A stretch of DNA of 64,000 bases from positions 9,003,832 through 9,067,831 of the forward strand of contig OZ038458.1 in the NCBI GenBank assembly GCA_964036195.1, read 5' to 3'. A program made the translations under genes and the position numbers. Positions within the stretch are counted from its first letter, which is position 1. Each line of letters begins with the position of its first letter. The notes under the pieces are model-generated. The model saw only the letters and a list, made by a program, of their open reading frames with translations, ran no database searches and was not told the origin of the DNA. This DNA is from Sphaerolaimus hirsutus (lineage: Eukaryota; Nematoda; Chromadorea; Monhysterida; Sphaerolaimidae). Positions 60,516 through 64,000 of this stretch are shown in pieces.

Positions 60516-63500
60516 ATGTCGCTGTTCCAACTGCGCGAGTGCTGGTCGTCGGGCGCTGTCGGGGGGCACGGCGGCGATGGGCAGAGTGAGGGTGAGCGCC
60601 TGGACCCGTGCGGACCCGGCTGCGCCGCTGTGGGCAAACTGTTGCCGCCGTCGGAGGCTGATGATCGGGAGCAGGTGTGTGTTGTTGGGTGGACTCTCAG
60701 GTTTAGTGACTAAAGACGGGTGTGTTTGTAGGCGGCCCGCACGCTAGTTGACACATTTGTGTCAACTCTGATTTTGTCGCAAAGCGATCTCCAAATGCAC
60801 ATGCGGCAATTTTGAAAGATAAATAAATGGTACGGCAAGCGCATCGGAAGCTGAAATCCGAGTTTACACGCATACGTTTACTAGTGTGTAGGCCGCCATA
60901 AGGGCATGCGCTGTGTGTTTGTCATGAGTTGTCGAAGCAGTGCTTCAATTTCATAATAGGCGATCGCAGCATCCGGTGTTTGCTATTTTGCAGGGCATTT
61001 TCCATGACTTTTGACACTTTGCATGACATTTGACATTTTACAGGGCTTTTTACATTGTCTGGGAGTGCCCCCAGTCCAATAATCTACCAACACATCTACC
61101 TCCTTACTTGACTACGGAATGAAACAGTAAAAATTTCATGGCTGTTCAGGTGGTGCTCGCCGGTCTGGACGGCACGCTGTACATTTACGACCCGGGCCAA
61201 ACGCTGAGCGACCAGAACAACTTGGACGCCGATGAGAATAATGGCATTTCTTCGATCGACGCCAGCTATAGACCCGATCATTTGCTCCTGGAACAGCACA
61301 TGGGGGCGCCTGTGTTGCAGGTTCTTGTTGCTCAATGCTTCCTTCCATAGGCGACCCACACACTAGTTGACACTTGTCTGTCAACTGGTCTGTGTCAACT
61401 CAGATATCGGCTTCACTTGTCGCAGAGCGATCTTCCAATACACTTGCCGTGATATGTATACCTACTTTTCTTTCAACATTGCCGCATGTGCATTATTTGC
61501 AGATCGCTATGCGACACGTGAAGCCGAAGTCTGAGTTGACACAAACCAGTTGACACACATGCATCAACTAGAATGTGGGTGGCCAATGTGTAGCAGATCA
61601 GTGCATGGTTTCAGGTGTGCGTTGGGCGATTTACAACTGCGCAAGATCGGCAGTCGGTGGCCGTGCTGCAGCCTCGGCGGCTTGCCGTGTTTGCCCTTTC
61701 TTGTGAGTGCTTTGTACTTGTAAATGTGTCTTGAATGTCAACCTGTAAATGTCTTGAATTGACAACGAATCGGGCTACCGGCAAACAATGTCTTCGATGG
61801 ATGTATCAAATCTCTTCAAAGTAAAAATTTTAGTAGCAGCAAACCACCTCGAATTGTAGGCACGCGCGCTGCCGGCGCGCCGGCCGCCCAGAGCGCCGAA
61901 TATCAACTGCACCAAGCTTACGAACATCGACTACCCAGAGCCGCCTACAACATGGCTATGGGGCCATTTGGCGGCGCCACTGGTACGCATGAATAGAACA
62001 CTATCAAAGCTTGAAAGAATCAACACTGTTCACTAAACCGGCCGCGCAGACCGAGACCACCTATGCATCCAGTCGCTGGACGGGCAGCTGTCCGTGTTCG
62101 AACGGGAGACGCACACGTTCTCCAGGTTCGTGCCCGGCGCGCTGCTGCCCGGCCCCGTCGCCTACGTGGGCGGGAGCGACGCGTTCGTGATCGGCACCGC
62201 CGCCGGCTTCATCGAGGCGTACGGGTACCAGACGTTGGCCTCTGCTAGTGAGGATAATCAGCAGGTTGGTGCATTTTTGGACAGTTATCTGATTGCTCAC
62301 ACATTGATCAGAGGACTTCACCAAAATTGCCGCTGTCTGAAGCCACACACACTATGCCAGTGCCGCACCGTTAAAAATATGTAAAATCAGACAAATTTGA
62401 CAAATGCCATGTGACGCCTCACAAACGGTGTTTAGCGTCAGGACGCTACACCGTTTGTGAGGCGTCACATTTAAAAAATCTTGTAGGCATTTTCAATGAC
62501 ATTCACAAATGTAACCATCTGACACTTTACATGTCCACTTACTACGTGCGGGCGTGGCTCCTACACCCCATTGCACTTTCACTTCCACTCAACTCAACTT
62601 CTGCCACTCAACTTCCCCCCACACAGACATCGCCTCTGACACCCGAAGACCCCACCCTGGTGTCGAGCACGAGCAGCAGCGGCAAGCGGGTGACCACCGA
62701 CTGGACGTTCGAGCTGGGCATGCCTTCCCTCGCCATCGCAGTGGTGGAAATGTCGCCCGCGCAGCCATCCATCGTAGTGCTGGCTGAGAGGGCGCTCTTC
62801 TGTCTTACTGAGGGGGGTACTCTGAGGTTCGCAAAGAGGCTCGATTATAGGCCCATGGCTATGTTGGCCTATTCAGCTAGTTGGTTGGGTTGTCGAAGTT
62901 TTTTTTGTGTTATGTATGATACTGCTAAGGCGATATATTTAGTCACTGTAAAATTTCGCAGCCAGCGATGGTTTCATCCAGTACATGGTGGCTAGCGAGA
63001 GCGGCACCTTGTTGCTGTACGCCGACACCACGCTGCGGTGGACTGTGCGCCTGCCCTTTGCACCGATCCACTTGCTCAGACTGACCTTTGGGTGTGTGAT
63101 GTTGATTGGCAGTTTTTTTGCCCTTTGTGTTTCAATTGAATATTTTTAAAAGAACGTGGTAATACAAATGTTCGCTATATCCACAATTTTTGGATGTAGG
63201 TAATGTCAGTTAAATTTCAGTCATTGGCAATCCTAACGCCACATGCATTTGCACCACTTTCGCAGCACATAGTAACTGCTTCTTCATAGATATGCACAGA
63301 AGCCATTCACAGGTCCCTGTACCGCGGTCTTCTAGCCGCAGTGGCGCCATCGGGCACGCTCACCATCGGCTACCTCGGCACCGAGCCGGCGCTCTACGCC
63401 CTGCCGCACACCGACACCAGACACATCGACTACGACGCCCGGCTGAAGGAGCTCAGACAGCTGCAGCACGCCATCAGAGCCAATTCGAATCAACACGGTG

Positions 63501-64000
63501 AGCGCGAGTGATTTTGATTGGAGTGTACCGTATTTCCTCGAATAAGTCCCCCTCGAACAACTCCCAACTGCTGTGAGCGTGAAGAAAAAATAACTCCCCC
63601 TCAAAAATTTCTGACGAAAACATAACGCTCCCGGTGACTTATTCGAGGACATACTGAATAAATAATCAATATCATTGGAGATTGAATATCGATAAACCTA
63701 ACCAGAGTTCACGCCGACTACGAGGGTGGAAATCGTGACGCTGGAGTGCGACGTGCCGCGTGAACTTGACGCCCAATCTGTTGGCTTATATACATTCAAA
63801 TCGTGTAGTTTCCCGCACTAGTTTCCCACACTTGACCATGTCGCGCACCCAGAACGCGTACGACACGCGCATCGCCGACGGCAGAGCGCCGTCCATCACG
63901 GTCACCGTCCGCATCGCGTGCAAACAGCCGGTCGCCGACGCGCAGCTGTACGTTCGCGCGCCGCCGCCGCTGCACGCGCACCAGCAGGCGTTTTACTGGG
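60516..64000 (+). CDS. BBS9: BBS9 (PTHB1), N-terminal part; continues past the window
   Basis: Ten exons join in phase: 60516-60674, 61150-61320, 61615-61702, 61860-61982, 62050-62264, 62627-62879, 62962-63091, 63313-63497, 63706-63779, 63853-64000 (continues). About 515 residues of a protein usually near 850. It starts MSLFQLRECWSSG, like other BBS9 proteins. Further matches: HLCIQSLDGQLSVFERETHT, FVPGALLPGPVAYVGGSDAF, GKRVTTDWTFELG, ERALFCLTEGGTLRFAKRLD, IGYLGTEPALYALP, PSITVTVRIACKQPVADAQL. This is the PTHB1 beta-propeller and the start of the next beta-rich domain. BBS9 is a core BBSome subunit moving membrane cargo in cilia. For exons 8 and 10 I chose acceptors (63312 and 63852) that keep phase. 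Introns carry several short inverted-repeat elements. Confidence 0.92.
60737..60898. repeat. CTAGTTGACAC inverted-repeat element in BBS9 intron 1
   Basis: GCACGCTAGTTGACAC at the left and an AGTGTG-type right end, with GTCAACTC inside. Diverged. Confidence 0.5.
61350..61590. repeat. CTAGTTGACAC inverted-repeat element in BBS9 intron 2
   Basis: GCGACCCACACACTAGTTGAC faces TCAACTAGAATGTGGGTGGCC; internal GTCAACTC/GAGTTGAC pairs. Confidence 0.8.
62411..62470. repeat. 60-bp palindrome in BBS9 intron 5
   Basis: TGACGCCTCACAAACGGTGT and its exact inverse flank a centre of about six bases; it sits inside a CCTGTAAA-like element. Confidence 0.8.
63526..63656. repeat. Short family B element in BBS9 intron 8
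   Basis: ACCGTATTTCCTCGAATAAG and CTTATTCGAGGACATACTG ends enclose about 90 bp. Confidence 0.75.

Noticed and set aside
61138..61149. ATG at 61138 as a BBS9 start
   Set aside because: It lies before the acceptor of exon 2; the conserved MSLFQLRE start is in exon 1.

Overview
The window is nuclear DNA of an invertebrate animal. Its genes are split by many GT-AG introns, the coding exons are GC-rich, and introns and spacers are packed with short inverted-repeat transposons. I could assemble exon chains whose splice phases all agree for a class IA phosphoinositide 3-kinase, a retinal homeobox (Rx) gene, the 3' part of an ANKLE1/LEM-3 nuclease and the N-terminal part of BBS9. An arthropod is plausible because TCAGT-type initiators occur at likely start sites, but this is a weak inference.

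Region 1 to about 13.1 kb is unlike the rest. It opens with two very long, GC-rich, intron-free reading frames (at least 437 and about 1,400 residues). The second ends in a clear NADAR domain. A 736-bp tandem duplication follows, carrying a truncated but otherwise identical copy of part of that gene. Then comes about 7 kb of mostly non-coding DNA studded with at least 16 copies of a conserved hairpin. The apical loop is constant and the stems vary with compensatory changes, which points to a structured RNA. A 168-residue gene with a 58-nt intron, a TATA/initiator promoter and a 355-codon reading frame lie in the same tract. I read this as an integrated virus-like or giant transposable element of unknown class.

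Downstream, in order: ANKLE1-like LEM/GIY-YIG nuclease exons (14.6-17.4 kb, +); Rx homeobox gene in eight exons (21.4-28.3 kb, +); a three-exon Ly6/uPAR three-finger protein on the minus strand (28.9-31.1 kb) whose exons are too short to show as long ORFs; class IA PI3K catalytic subunit in 20 or 21 exons (34.6-49.3 or 50.4 kb, +); a probable small single-pass membrane protein in five exons (50.3-59.4 kb, +), one exon of which was hit by a transposon at its splice acceptor; and BBS9 from its start codon to the window end (60.5-64.0 kb, +), with an RFX X-box just upstream.

The repeats form several families with terminal inverted repeats: elements bounded by AGGGTTCAAACGGGA and filled with expanding GGGATC hexamers; elements bounded by TACCGTATT(T/A)CCTCGA; CAGGGACGTA(G/T)CCAGG and CAGAGTTG elements with 8-bp target duplications (hAT-like); and two large fold-back palindromes. 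Several are nested two or three deep.
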